Shown: positions 52,654-61,502 of the stretch, in pieces
Position numbering within the stretch: position 1 is the stretch's first letter
Layout: each line of letters starts with the position of its first letter
Assembly: GCF_000176175.1 (NCBI RefSeq)
Contig: NZ_ACZP01000014.1
Span: forward strand, 1,116,001 to 1,180,000
DNA from: Vibrio furnissii CIP 102972
Lineage (GTDB): Bacteria; Pseudomonadota; Gammaproteobacteria; Enterobacterales; Vibrionaceae
Direction of reading: 5' to 3'
Length of the DNA stretch: 64,000 nucleotides
Notes under the pieces: model-generated
Databases searched by the model: none
Told to the model about the DNA's origin: nothing
Seen by the model: only the letters and a program-made list of their open reading frames with translations
Made by a program: the position numbers and the translations under genes

Positions 52654-53670
52654 ATGAACGTTTTAGTAACCGGCGGCATGGGCTATATCGGCAGCCACAC
52701 ATGCATTCAAATGATTGCTGCTGGCATGACCCCTGTGATTCTGGACAACCTCTACAACAGCAAAGCCAGCGTGTTGGCGCGCATTGAGAAAGTTGCGGGC
52801 GTCCGTCCTCAATTTATCGAAGGCGATATTCGTGATAAAGCGCTGTTGGTTGAGGTGATGAAGCGTTACCACATTCAATCGGTGATTCATTTTGCGGGCC
52901 TGAAAGCCGTGGGTGAATCGGTTCAAAAGCCGTTGGAATACTACGATAACAACGTCAACGGAACATTGGTGCTGGTGGATGCCATGCGTGAAGCAGGCGT
53001 CAAATCACTGGTGTTTAGCTCGTCGGCGACGGTGTATGGCGATCCGGCATCAGTGCCAATTACCGAAGATTTCCCCACCAGTGCGACCAACCCGTATGGT
53101 CGAAGCAAATTGATGGTGGAAGAGTGCCTGACGGATTTCCAAAAGGCCAACCCAGACTGGAGTATTACACTGCTGCGTTACTTCAACCCTGTAGGTTCGC
53201 ATCCATCGGGTGAATTGGGCGAAGATCCCCAAGGGATTCCAAATAACTTGATGCCGTTTGTTTCGCAAGTGGCGGTCGGTCGTCGTGAGTTTCTCTCTGT
53301 GTTTGGTAGCGACTACCCAACCAAAGATGGCACAGGCGTGCGCGATTACATCCACGTGATGGACCTGGCGGATGGCCACATCGCAGCACTACAAAAAGTG
53401 GGTGAGAAATCTGGTTTGCACATCTACAACCTGGGTACAGGCAATGGCTACAGCGTGCTAGACATGGTGAAAGCGTTTGAAATCGCCTCCAATAAAGCGG
53501 TGCCTTACAAGTTGGTGGAACGTCGTCCGGGCGACATCGCGGAGTGCTGGGCTGATCCGCGCAAAGCGCAGCAAGAGCTGGGCTGGAAAGCGACCCGTAC
53601 TTTGGAAGAGATGACGCAAGATACTTGGCGTTGGCAGTCTCACAACCCGCAAGGTTATCCTGACGCGTAA
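52654..53670 (+). CDS. galE: UDP-glucose 4-epimerase
   Basis: A 338-residue short-chain dehydrogenase-type enzyme, full length for GalE. NAD motif TGGMGYIGSH near residue 6; catalytic Ser124, Tyr148 and Lys152 (YGRSK) match the E. coli set; RYFNPVGSHPSG, the VFGSDYPTKDGTGVRDYIHVMDLA block and the C-terminal RRPGDIAECWADP block are intact. It interconverts UDP-glucose and UDP-galactose for LPS and exopolysaccharide precursors. AAGGAGG precedes the start. No other gal genes are adjacent. Confidence 0.97.
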   Translation: MNVLVTGGMGYIGSHTCIQMIAAGMTPVILDNLYNSKASVLARIEKVAGVRPQFIEGDIRDKALLVEVMKRYHIQSVIHFAGLKAVGESVQKPLEYYDNNVNGTLVLVDAMREAGVKSLVFSSSATVYGDPASVPITEDFPTSATNPYGRSKLMVEECLTDFQKANPDWSITLLRYFNPVGSHPSGELGEDPQGIPNNLMPFVSQVAVGRREFLSVFGSDYPTKDGTGVRDYIHVMDLADGHIAALQKVGEKSGLHIYNLGTGNGYSVLDMVKAFEIASNKAVPYKLVERRPGDIAECWADPRKAQQELGWKATRTLEEMTQDTWRWQSHNPQGYPDA

Positions 53671-53752
53671 GGCGCTGGACGCATTCGCTTGCGTCATGTC
53701 CTCATCGCCTTTGTCCTGATATTGTGGCTCTTCGCACAGTGCAAAGCAAAGA

Positions 53753-53782
53753 AAAAGCCAGTCGAATGACTGGCTTTTTTAC
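53753..53782. terminator. Terminator between galE and the chemoreceptor
   Basis: Stem AAAAGCCAGTC/GACTGGCTTTT with loop GAAT; T-run after it. Confidence 0.9.
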
Positions 53783-53842
53783 TATCAACATTTTTCTATC
53801 GATCATGATTCTCCGCGTTTGTGGATGCGGAGAAGCAAGGTC

Positions 53843-55267
53843 TTAGTTCGTGCGATAGCGCTGCAGCGTTTGCCCCAGATTACGCGTCGCTTGAGCGATA
53901 TTGGCAATCCCTGTTGATGATTGCTGCGCCACGGTGCGAATGGTGTTCGACTGCGCGCGAATGTCACTCAGTTCAGAGGCGATATCGTTGGCCACCGAGC
54001 TTTGCTCTTCTGCCGAGGTCGAGATCTGAATACTCATGTCGTTGATCATCTGCGCCGACTCGGCGATCAGATTGATGTCTTGACCGATTTCTGCCACCAG
54101 CGTGTTGCTGCTTTCTGCTTGGCTGACCGTTTGTTGGGTCATCTTCGCAATGTTCTGGCTCTCGGTTTGCAGTTTTTCAATCATCGATTGAATCTCGACC
54201 GTTGCGGCTTGAGTGCGGCTGGCCAGCGTACGAACTTCATCTGCCACCACGGCAAAGCCACGGCCTTGCTCACCCGCGCGCGCTGCTTCGATCGCCGCGT
54301 TGAGTGCCAACAGGTTGGTTTGCTCTGAAATCGCGTTGATGGTGGTGATCACTTCGTTAATCTGAATCGCATTGTCATTGAGCGTGGAGACCGATGATGA
54401 GGTTTGTGAAATAAAACGCGAAAGCTGCTCAATTTCGTGGATGGCTTGCTGAACACGTTGACGGCCACGTTCCACCTGTTTGGCATCTTGTTCGGCTTGC
54501 TGAGTCGCTTGCTGAGAAATGCCGGAGACTTCTTGCGCGGAAGCGGTCATCTCTTCCATGGCGGTTGCCACTGAATCAAGCGACGCATATTGGTTTTGAA
54601 TTTGCGTTTCGCTCTCTTTCATCTCGTTGGCAAACGAGTTCGATGTTTCGCTCAAGGTTGAAGCGTTGTCTTTCACCGAAACCACCAAGTCGGTCAGCGT
54701 GTCCATGGCGTTGTCCAACGCACAACCAATGGTGCCGAATTCGTCACGACCCGGGTGGAAGCCCAAGCGCGATGTTAAATCCCCCTCAGCAATTTTCAGC
54801 GTGGTGCTGTAGAGAACCCACAAAGCGCCGCCAATGAACGTGGCCACCCAGTAAACGAAGAGGGCAAAAGGCAACGTCCACAGGTAAGAGAGCAAGAACG
54901 AGGTCAGTGCTTGTGAGCGCACTTGCGCCGCTTCGCGGCTGAAATCGTCGCTCAATGCATAGACTTTGCCGTTGGCGGCGGTGGCTGTTGCGGTGACTCG
55001 GCCATTATTATAGGTGGTTTCAGCCGTGTTCGTGCGGGTTTGCAGCCCAGGAAGGGTGGTGACATCAGGGTGACTCAAGATGCCTTGTAATTTGTATTCC
55101 ACAGCCAGTTTGGATTGCGCTTCAAAACGCGTCAGCGTGTCGAAGTAACGAGCGCCAGCAATGGCAGTTAACGCGGTCAGAAAGAGGACGACGATGGCCC
55201 ACATTTTGTCGTTGATCGACATCTTAATGAACACGCGGTCAATCGTCCTGAATTGAACTTCTTTCAT
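53843..55267 (-). CDS. Methyl-accepting chemotaxis protein
   Basis: A 474-residue chemoreceptor. A first membrane helix (about 22-42), a short periplasmic domain of about 75 residues, a second helix (about 120-150), a HAMP segment ([15 protein letters not shown]...[17 protein letters not shown]) and a full signalling domain with the tip [32 protein letters not shown]. The periplasmic part is too small for a Cache domain and has no recognised ligand pocket. No CheB/CheR docking pentapeptide is at the C-terminus (ends RYRTN). Confidence 0.94.
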   Translation of the reverse strand: MKEVQFRTIDRVFIKMSINDKMWAIVVLFLTALTAIAGARYFDTLTRFEAQSKLAVEYKLQGILSHPDVTTLPGLQTRTNTAETTYNNGRVTATATAANGKVYALSDDFSREAAQVRSQALTSFLLSYLWTLPFALFVYWVATFIGGALWVLYSTTLKIAEGDLTSRLGFHPGRDEFGTIGCALDNAMDTLTDLVVSVKDNASTLSETSNSFANEMKESETQIQNQYASLDSVATAMEEMTASAQEVSGISQQATQQAEQDAKQVERGRQRVQQAIHEIEQLSRFISQTSSSVSTLNDNAIQINEVITTINAISEQTNLLALNAAIEAARAGEQGRGFAVVADEVRTLASRTQAATVEIQSMIEKLQTESQNIAKMTQQTVSQAESSNTLVAEIGQDINLIAESAQMINDMSIQISTSAEEQSSVANDIASELSDIRAQSNTIRTVAQQSSTGIANIAQATRNLGQTLQRYRTN

Positions 55268-55434
55268 GGTAACTCCGGTGCTAAAAATAGATTTGAATAG
55301 ACGAACTCTATCCTAACGCCGAAGGTGTTCTATCCAACATAAATTTATGCAATAGGTGTTGATCGAATGATACAATTGAGACTTTTGTCAAATAAATCGT
55401 ATTCAATCAAACCGTGTAGCCAAACCATGCAATC

Positions 55435-55465
55435 AAAAAAGGCGAATACCGAGTATTCGCCTTTT
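55435..55465 (-). terminator. Terminator after tyrP
   Basis: A 13-base stem AAAAGGCGAATAC/GTATTCGCCTTTT, loop CGA; reading leftward, TTTTTT follows. 23 bases beyond the tyrP stop. Confidence 0.9.
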
Positions 55466-55487
55466 GGGTGCCAGCTTGCGTGTGTGC

Positions 55488-56693
55488 TTATCCCAGTGAC
55501 GGTAACACGCCAATGGTGATAAGCAACTGCGCGCCTACAATCAGAATGCCCACCACACCAGTGATTGCAAGGGCAGGTGTTCCCCCCATCACTTGGTAAT
55601 AGGTGCCTTCTTTGCTTTGACGACGCACACGAGACACCATCATCAATGGCAGGAAAATCGCCAGCACCGCCAGTGCGATGGCTGCATACCCCAGTGCCAT
55701 AATGAAGCCTTGTGGGTAGAAGAGGGCAAACATCAACGGTGGAACAAATGTGGCCAGAGATGCCACCATTCGGTTCATATTGCCGTCTTTTTTACGGATG
55801 GTATCGCCCATGAATTCAAACAGACCCAAGCTCACGCCAAGGAAAGAAGTCAGCAGTGCCAAATCAGCGAAGATGCCAATCACATTACCCAAATTAGATT
55901 GATGAACGGTTTGCGACAACGTGCCAATCAGCGCGCTGAGCCCTGCGTTTTCAACCAGTTGTGGTTGGCTGATCACACCCAATGTCACAATTTGCCAGAA
56001 CACATAAATGATCAGCGGAATCGCAGACCCAATCACAATCGCTTTACGCAAGGAAGGTGTGTGACCATCCAAGTAGTTCACGATTGCAGGAATACTGCCG
56101 TGGAAACCAAACGAGGTGAAGATGACGGGAATGGATGCAATCACCAACCCTTGGCCCAGCGGCATGCTCAGTAGGTAAGATTGGCTGACATTTGGCGCAA
56201 GAAAGGTCAATACCATCACCATGGCCACCATTTTTCCGGCAAACAGCAAACGGTTCACGCGGTCTACCGTGCCAGTGCCGATGGTTACCACCGCAGCCAC
56301 GATCAACGTGAAGATCAAGGTGCCCGTTGGGCCATTGACTTCCAAACCCGTCAGTTCACCAATCCGGCTGGTGAATTGTGCGCCGCCGCCTGCAATGTAT
56401 GCTGCGCAAAGTGCGTAGAAAAGGAACAGCATCGCAAAGGTCGCGACCCATTTGCCTTTACGGCCAAGGATCTGTTTCGCCAAGGTGTGCAGGGTGGCGT
56501 CTTTATCGGCGTATTGGTGGATTTCGACCATCAACAAAGCGGTAAATGCCATCATGGCCCACAAAGCGAACATGATCATCAGTGAGGTTGAGAAGCCGAT
56601 CCCGGCGGACGCTAGCGGCAGCGCCAGCATACCAGCACCAATCGTGGTGCCAGCGATAATCAAAGTACTGCCTAAAAGCTTTGATTTCATCAT
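55488..56693 (-). CDS. tyrP: Aromatic amino acid transporter (TyrP/Mtr family)
   Basis: A 401-residue permease of the HAAAP family with about 11 helices. The opening KLLGSTLIIAGTTIGAGMLALPLA, VIFTSFGFHGSIPAIVNYLDG and the C-terminal blocks are typical of TyrP/TnaB/Mtr; the name TyrP is chosen because TyrR-type boxes precede the gene, but tryptophan specificity cannot be excluded. Start is ATG 56693 or 56690. Transcribed alone. Confidence 0.88.
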   Translation of the reverse strand: MMKSKLLGSTLIIAGTTIGAGMLALPLASAGIGFSTSLMIMFALWAMMAFTALLMVEIHQYADKDATLHTLAKQILGRKGKWVATFAMLFLFYALCAAYIAGGGAQFTSRIGELTGLEVNGPTGTLIFTLIVAAVVTIGTGTVDRVNRLLFAGKMVAMVMVLTFLAPNVSQSYLLSMPLGQGLVIASIPVIFTSFGFHGSIPAIVNYLDGHTPSLRKAIVIGSAIPLIIYVFWQIVTLGVISQPQLVENAGLSALIGTLSQTVHQSNLGNVIGIFADLALLTSFLGVSLGLFEFMGDTIRKKDGNMNRMVASLATFVPPLMFALFYPQGFIMALGYAAIALAVLAIFLPLMMVSRVRRQSKEGTYYQVMGGTPALAITGVVGILIVGAQLLITIGVLPSLG

Positions 56694-56695
56694 AA

Positions 56696-56713
56696 TGTAA
56701 ACTTATCTGTACG
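56696..56713. promoter_or_regulatory. Weak TyrR-box-like site at the tyrP start
   Basis: TGTAAA-CTTATC-TGTACG partly matches the TyrR box TGTAAA-N6-TTTACA and lies 3 bases before the tyrP start codon, overlapping the leader. Confidence 0.45.
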
Positions 56714-56843
56714 ATTATTGTGATTGCATAAGTGCATTGTGCGAATTTTGAACAAATATTCGACATTCATTCGCTGGTTTTTGGCTATTTTGTAGGAGTT
56801 ATGGGTTCTGGTCAACGGGTTTGTAAAAATAAAAATCCACAAG

Positions 56844-56861
56844 TGTAAACTTATAATTACA
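56844..56861. promoter_or_regulatory. Strong TyrR-box-like site upstream of tyrP
   Basis: TGTAAA-CTTATA-ATTACA matches the TyrR consensus TGTAAA-N6-TTTACA at 11 of 12 positions, about 150 bases before tyrP. With the weak site it resembles the strong/weak box pair at E. coli tyrP. Confidence 0.6.
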
Positions 56862-56994
56862 TTTATCTTGATATAGGGGATTGGCTGGGAAAGAAAGGAC
56901 TAGCGCAGTTGCACATCCTATGATAAAGATCTTACTTCGCTGCAAAATGACGCTTGAATTTCATCGTCGTGTCATGGAAGCAGTTTAGAAAGGA

Positions 56995-57018
56995 AACGGG
57001 ATGCAATTCCCGTTGCAT
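56995..57018 (+). promoter_or_regulatory. Two mutually exclusive hairpins before a 42-residue gene
   Basis: AACGGGA (56995-57001) pairs with TCCCGTT (57008-57014); alternatively ATGCAA (57001-57006) pairs with TTGCAT (57013-57018). The two stems share bases, so only one can form. They lie just before the Shine-Dalgarno sequence at 57022-57030 and could switch translation. Confidence 0.45.
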
Positions 57019-57034
57019 GATAAAGGAGGTCAAA

Positions 57035-57163
57035 ATGAGTGACCAAACAACATACCAACAAGATGATTGTCTCGAGCTGCTTGATGCGCTCGAAATTGGC
57101 TTTGATCTATCCGAGTACGAAGCGACTCGCGAAGAAGTCGGTGACGATTTCTGTCTTCAATAA
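57035..57163 (+). CDS. Acidic 42-residue protein of unknown function
   Basis: A very short gene with a near-perfect ribosome site (AAAGGAGGT, 57022-57030). The protein (MSDQTTYQQDDCLELL... ending GDDFCLQ) is strongly acidic, with about twelve Asp/Glu and few basic residues, one cysteine near each end (Cys12, Cys40) and no signal peptide. I do not recognise it. The strong initiation signal argues that it is translated. The acpH gene follows after 41 bases. Confidence 0.6.
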   Translation: MSDQTTYQQDDCLELLDALEIGFDLSEYEATREEVGDDFCLQ

Positions 57164-57204
57164 TCCCATCAGAGAAGCCAACTGAAATAGTTGTCTTTTA
57201 GAGC

Positions 57205-57786
57205 ATGAACTATCTAGCCCATTTGCACATTGCGGACTACTGCCACAGCAGCCTGCTGGGTAACTTGTTAGGTGATTTCGTCAAAGGCGATCCGGATACG
57301 CAGTTCTCGACGGAGATTGCGCGTGGTATTCGCTTGCACCGTCTGGTCGACGCCTACACCGACAGCCACCCCGTGATGCAACAGGCCAAGGCCTATTTCC
57401 CCTCACAAACGCGCCGCTTTGCGCCGATTGCGCTGGATATGTTCTGGGATCACTGCTTGGCAAACGAGTGGCGACAATACCATTCATTGTCACTACGCTC
57501 GTTTGTCAATCAAGCACAGCAACGGGTACAACGTGCCCATCCGGCGGTTCTGCCTGAGCGCTTTACTCGTGTGTCGACGCACATGTGGCAGGGGCGCTGG
57601 CTGGAATCGTATGCCGATTTTGACAATATTGAGTTTGCGTTGCAGCGAATGTCGCAACGCAGTCCGCGTATGGCGCCGCTTGCTCACTGCTTTGATAGCA
57701 TGCAGCGCCATTACCAGCCCCTGAATGCGCTTTTTGCTACCCTGTACCCTGACGTATTAGAGAAAGCCAAACTGGCCGAGGTCTGA
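57205..57786 (+). CDS. acpH: Acyl carrier protein phosphodiesterase
   Basis: A 193-residue HD-like metal enzyme that removes 4'-phosphopantetheine from holo-ACP. The opening MNYLAHLHIADYCHSSLLGNLLGDFVKG and the IRLHRLVDAYTDSHPVMQQAK and DMFWDHCLAN blocks are the family signature with its His/Asp metal ligands. Its start has only a weak ribosome site, so coupling to the preceding small gene is possible. Confidence 0.93.
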   Translation: MNYLAHLHIADYCHSSLLGNLLGDFVKGDPDTQFSTEIARGIRLHRLVDAYTDSHPVMQQAKAYFPSQTRRFAPIALDMFWDHCLANEWRQYHSLSLRSFVNQAQQRVQRAHPAVLPERFTRVSTHMWQGRWLESYADFDNIEFALQRMSQRSPRMAPLAHCFDSMQRHYQPLNALFATLYPDVLEKAKLAEV

Positions 57787-57822
57787 TACAATCCGCGGCC
57801 CATTGTTTTTCGAGTAAGTGAC

Positions 57823-59091
57823 ATGTCCGCACCATCTTCCCCTTTTCTTCCATTAGGCATCGCACCCGCGTTGGTCGAACGCTTGTCTGCGCTTGGTATT
57901 CACACGCCAACCGAGATTCAGGCACAAGCCATTCCCCATGTGCTTGAAGGCAAAGATGTATTGGCGGGCGCGCAAACGGGCACCGGCAAAACGGCAGCGT
58001 TTGGTTTGCCCTTGATTCAGCGTTTTGTTGATCATCCGTTGCAACGGGAACCCAATAGCAAAGACATTCGCGCTTTGGTATTGGTACCGACTCGTGAACT
58101 GGCGCAGCAAGTGTTTGATAATTTACAGTCGTACGCGCAAGGCAGTGAACTGAAAATTGTCACCGCGTATGGTGGTACCAGCATGAACGTGCAAAAGCAG
58201 AATTTGCGTGGCGGGGCCGATATTTTGATCGCAACACCCGGTCGTTTGCTGGATCACGCTCATGTGAAAACACTCTATTTGGGCAATGCGGAAGCTTTGG
58301 TGCTGGATGAAGCCGACCGCATGCTCGACATGGGGTTTATGCCTGACATTCAACGTGTGCTGCGCAAGATGCAGCACGAACGTCAAACGCTGTTCTTCTC
58401 GGCGACCTTTGATAGCAAGATCAAAGCATTCGCGCATCGCATGATGCAAAACCCCGTGGAAGTTCAAGTGGCGCCGAGTAACTCTACCGCCGACACGGTG
58501 GAACAAATGGTGTATCCGGTCGATAAAAAGCGTAAACGTGAACTGCTGGCATATCTGATCGGGTCTCGCAACTGGCAACAGGTGTTGGTGTTTACGCGCA
58601 CCAAGCAGGGCAGTGATGCGTTGGCGCAAGAATTGAAATTGGATGGAATTAAAGCGGCATCGATCAATGGGGATAAGAGCCAAGGTGCGCGCCAAAAAGC
58701 GTTGGATGATTTTAAATCCGGCAAAGTTCGCGCATTGATCGCCACCGACGTGGCGGCACGCGGTATCGATATTGCCCAGTTAGAGCAAGTGGTGAACTTT
58801 GATATGCCGTTTAAGGCGGAAGATTACGTGCATCGTATCGGCCGAACCGGGCGCGCTGGCAAAGCGGGTTTTGCGGTATCGCTGATGAGCCACGATGAAC
58901 AACCTTTGCTGGAAGCGATTGAACGCCTGTTGGATAAACGCCTGCCGCAAGAGTGGCTGAAAGGGTATGAGCCTTCACCGGTGGTGGTCAGCGAAGAAAG
59001 CCAAGCGCCGCGCCGCAACAGCCGTTCGGCGGAAAAACGCAAAATGAAAGCGAAGTTGAAAATTCACGCCAATCGCGGCAAGAAAAGCTAA
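57823..59091 (+). CDS. DEAD-box ATP-dependent RNA helicase (RhlE-like)
   Basis: A 422-residue helicase with every core motif: Q motif (TEIQAQAIP), AQTGTGKTAAF, PTREL, GG, TPGRL, DEAD, SAT, and in the second half ARGIDIAQLEQVVNFD and HRIGRTGR. The C-terminal tail is short and basic (KRKMKAKLKIHANRGKKS), typical of the RhlE group, which acts in ribosome assembly and RNA turnover. Which of the several vibrio RhlE paralogues this is cannot be decided from the sequence alone. Confidence 0.95.
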   Translation: MSAPSSPFLPLGIAPALVERLSALGIHTPTEIQAQAIPHVLEGKDVLAGAQTGTGKTAAFGLPLIQRFVDHPLQREPNSKDIRALVLVPTRELAQQVFDNLQSYAQGSELKIVTAYGGTSMNVQKQNLRGGADILIATPGRLLDHAHVKTLYLGNAEALVLDEADRMLDMGFMPDIQRVLRKMQHERQTLFFSATFDSKIKAFAHRMMQNPVEVQVAPSNSTADTVEQMVYPVDKKRKRELLAYLIGSRNWQQVLVFTRTKQGSDALAQELKLDGIKAASINGDKSQGARQKALDDFKSGKVRALIATDVAARGIDIAQLEQVVNFDMPFKAEDYVHRIGRTGRAGKAGFAVSLMSHDEQPLLEAIERLLDKRLPQEWLKGYEPSPVVVSEESQAPRRNSRSAEKRKMKAKLKIHANRGKKS

Positions 59092-59156
59092 GCCGCGATT
59101 GATTTACGAATGCATGCATAGACGAGAGCAAGCGTTCGCAAAGACATTCAAATGCT

Positions 59157-59183
59157 AAAAAGGCTGCGTGAGCAGCCTTTTCT
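59157..59183. terminator. Terminator between the helicase and TetR genes
   Basis: Stem AAAAGGCTGC/GCAGCCTTTT with a 4-base loop; both strands are T-rich after the stem. Confidence 0.88.
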
Positions 59184-59220
59184 ATATCGAGAATATCGTG
59201 TTGTCACGGTGCGTGACGCA

Positions 59221-59973
59221 CTATTCCTCTTCGTCGTTGAGTTCGCACATCTGGGCGCAATGTTTTTCCCAGTTGTAGTTGAGCGAGTACACCAAATCTT
59301 TCACGGCTTTCGGGCGCAATACTTGGTCATCCGGGACATTGAATTTGTGCACCATGATCTCGTTAAATAACTGCCAGTGGCGCAGCAAACATTCATCCAA
59401 GCTGTCGGTTTCTCGCGACCATGTCTCTTTCAAAAATGGGGTTAAGCTCGCCGCACTGTGGGTGTACATGATCATCTGCCATTTGAATTCCCAAATTTGC
59501 ACGGGCGTGTCTGGAAACTCTTGGTTGTATTGCGCTGCCACACCTTCAATCATGCACTCGAGTTCACCGGCCGTGTCGATGAAGTAGTCAAATAGCGCAT
59601 CTTCTTGGCGCACGGCATCGGCAATTAACTGCATGGGCTGCTTGATGATCAACCCGTGTGCCAGCAGGCGCATGATGAAAGAATAGAGTTTGATGTTGGC
59701 CGGGGTGGAATCGGGAATGTGGTCCAGCACTTCACGAATGTAATGTTGCATGTACAGATGCAGCCCGTCACTGATGCTGTGCCAGATCTTCTCTTTGCTG
59801 CCAAAGTGATGACGAATCAGACTGTGCGACACACCGGCCTTCTCACTAATTGAGCGCAGTGATACACGGGCATAGCCGAGCTCGCAAAACATCGCTGCTG
59901 CCACTTTGAGAATGTGATACCGGGTTTTTTGTGCGTCTTGAGCGCTGCGGCGCCCCTGTCTTTTTTCTGTCAT
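59221..59973 (-). CDS. TetR/AcrR-family transcriptional regulator
   Basis: A 250-residue regulator. The N-terminal helix-turn-helix (about 18-65; ILKVAAAMFCELGYARVSLRSISEKAG, VSHSLIRHHFGSKEKIW) is standard; the ligand domain is larger than average and ends in an acidic tail. No transporter or enzyme gene is adjacent, so the target is unknown. A 13-base palindrome about 70 bases upstream may be its own operator. Confidence 0.9.
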   Translation of the reverse strand: MTEKRQGRRSAQDAQKTRYHILKVAAAMFCELGYARVSLRSISEKAGVSHSLIRHHFGSKEKIWHSISDGLHLYMQHYIREVLDHIPDSTPANIKLYSFIMRLLAHGLIIKQPMQLIADAVRQEDALFDYFIDTAGELECMIEGVAAQYNQEFPDTPVQIWEFKWQMIMYTHSAASLTPFLKETWSRETDSLDECLLRHWQLFNEIMVHKFNVPDDQVLRPKAVKDLVYSLNYNWEKHCAQMCELNDEEE

Positions 59974-60038
59974 TGCTGTTCTATGTCCACCTTGTCGGCC
60001 GTTGTTTTACCAGATCTGATACGGAGTTTCACGGAAAA

Positions 60039-60051
60039 ACGTGCTGCACGT
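60039..60051. promoter_or_regulatory. Palindrome upstream of the TetR gene
   Basis: ACGTGC-T-GCACGT is a perfect dyad 66-78 bases before the TetR start; a candidate autoregulatory site, unproven. Confidence 0.35.
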
Positions 60052-60063
60052 ATGATTGAATGC

Positions 60064-60378
60064 TCAATTCTCGTTCTGCGAAGCATAAAACGCAGCAATG
60101 TCTCGCAAATCATTATCATTTAATCGTTGCAATTGAGCTTGCATCATCAGCGCAAGCGGTCCTTTGCGATCGCCCTGCTGGTAAGCTTTCATGGATGAAA
60201 AAAGGTAAGCCTCATGCTGACCTTTGAGATTAGGGTAGCTGTCGTTGACCGCTTTTCCATCAGCGCCATGACAAAAGACGCAACTGGGTGCCTTTTGTTG
60301 GCCAAGAACGGGATCACCTTCAAAGGCTTGTGCATTGAGGGAGAGACATAACAAGGAAAAAAGGGATAACAGGCGCAT
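60064..60378 (-). CDS. Class I c-type cytochrome
   Basis: A 104-residue periplasmic cytochrome c with a signal peptide (ends SLNAQA-FEG). The haem site is CVFCH and the axial methionine is probably in ALMMQAQL or in the KAYQQGDRKGPLALMM segment. It resembles cytochrome c553/c5-type single-haem proteins that carry electrons between complexes. ATG 60378 follows GGAG by 6 bases; upstream in-frame ATGs lack a site. Confidence 0.9.
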   Translation of the reverse strand: MRLLSLFSLLCLSLNAQAFEGDPVLGQQKAPSCVFCHGADGKAVNDSYPNLKGQHEAYLFSSMKAYQQGDRKGPLALMMQAQLQRLNDNDLRDIAAFYASQNEN

Positions 60379-60410
60379 CTGATTCTCCATGGAAAAAGTG
60401 CGCCTATTGT

Positions 60411-60434
60411 AAAGCGTCACCCTAGGGGCGACGC
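60411..60434 (-). terminator. Hairpin between ltaE and the cytochrome gene
   Basis: Reading leftward: GCGTCGCCC-CTA-GGGTGACGC (one G-U) followed by TTTACA. It starts 10 bases after the ltaE stop and is a modest terminator candidate. Confidence 0.5.
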
Positions 60435-60443
60435 AAGCAGGTT

Positions 60444-61448
60444 CTACAGCAATTTGGCCAGTTCTGCGAGTAATTGGTCAATATCGCTGCGAGTTACGTC
60501 TTTATGAGTGACAAATCGCACCGGATTGCCAGCGGAAACCAAAATGTCTTTCTGTTTCAACTGTTGGCAAATGTGTTCAATATCGAGGTGGTGATCGAGT
60601 TTGGCAAACACGATATTGGTTTGTACATGGTCTGGGTTGACGTTAAACCCCGGCAGTGCCGCAAGGCCATGCGCCAGATGCTGCGCATTGTCGTGGTCGG
60701 TCGCCAGTTGCGCGACCTGTTCAGTGAGCGCGAGTTGACCTGCGGCAGCCAAGATGCCGGCTTGACGCATGCCGCCGCCCAGCATTTTACGAATGCGACG
60801 GGCTTTTTGAATGAAGGCTGCATCGCCGAGCAACAACGAACCAATCGGCGCGCTGAGGCCTTTCGACAAACAGATGGTCATCGAATCAAAATATTGCGCG
60901 ATGTCGCGAATGTCCACATTCAATGCCACGGCCGCGTTGTAGACGCGCGCGCCATCCAAGTGCAGTTTGAGGTGATTCGCGTTGACGAACTCACGCGCTT
61001 GCTTGAGGTAGTCGAGCGGCAACACTTTCCCGTTTATGGTGTTTTCAAGGCTCAGCAAACGTGTGCGAGCGAAGTGAAAATCATCCGGCTTGATGGCTGC
61101 TTTGAGCTTGTCGAAATCCAACGTACCGTCGGGGTTGTTTTCGATCGGCTGTGGCTGAATGGAACCAAGAACCGCGGCGCCGCCCGCTTCATATTTGTAG
61201 TTGTGGGCTTGCTGGCCACATAAGTATTCGTCACCGCGTTCGCAGTGAGACATCAATCCCAACAAGTTGGCTTGGGTACCCGAGGTGGTAAACAGCGCCG
61301 CTTCAAACCCATGACGCTCTGCGGCCCATTGTTCCAGCGCATTGACGGTCGGGTCATCGCCGTAGACATCATCACCAACAAGGGCTTGTGCCATCGCATC
61401 GCGCATGGCTTGGGTCGGACGAGTCACTGTATCAGAACGAAAATCCAT
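60444..61448 (-). CDS. ltaE: Low-specificity L-threonine aldolase
   Basis: A 334-residue PLP enzyme that cleaves L-threonine and allo-threonine to glycine and acetaldehyde, full length for LtaE. MDFRSDTVTRPT, GDDVYGDDPTVN, FTTSGTQANLL and the PLP lysine in CLSKGLSAPIGS are clear. It would supply glycine to the cleavage system also present in this window. The start at 61448 follows AAGGAG. Confidence 0.95.
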   Translation of the reverse strand: MDFRSDTVTRPTQAMRDAMAQALVGDDVYGDDPTVNALEQWAAERHGFEAALFTTSGTQANLLGLMSHCERGDEYLCGQQAHNYKYEAGGAAVLGSIQPQPIENNPDGTLDFDKLKAAIKPDDFHFARTRLLSLENTINGKVLPLDYLKQAREFVNANHLKLHLDGARVYNAAVALNVDIRDIAQYFDSMTICLSKGLSAPIGSLLLGDAAFIQKARRIRKMLGGGMRQAGILAAAGQLALTEQVAQLATDHDNAQHLAHGLAALPGFNVNPDHVQTNIVFAKLDHHLDIEHICQQLKQKDILVSAGNPVRFVTHKDVTRSDIDQLLAELAKLL

Positions 61449-61502
61449 TTTTTCTCCTTGTTTAGATGCTGACAATATTAAATGGCTTACTAAAGGATGG
61501 GG

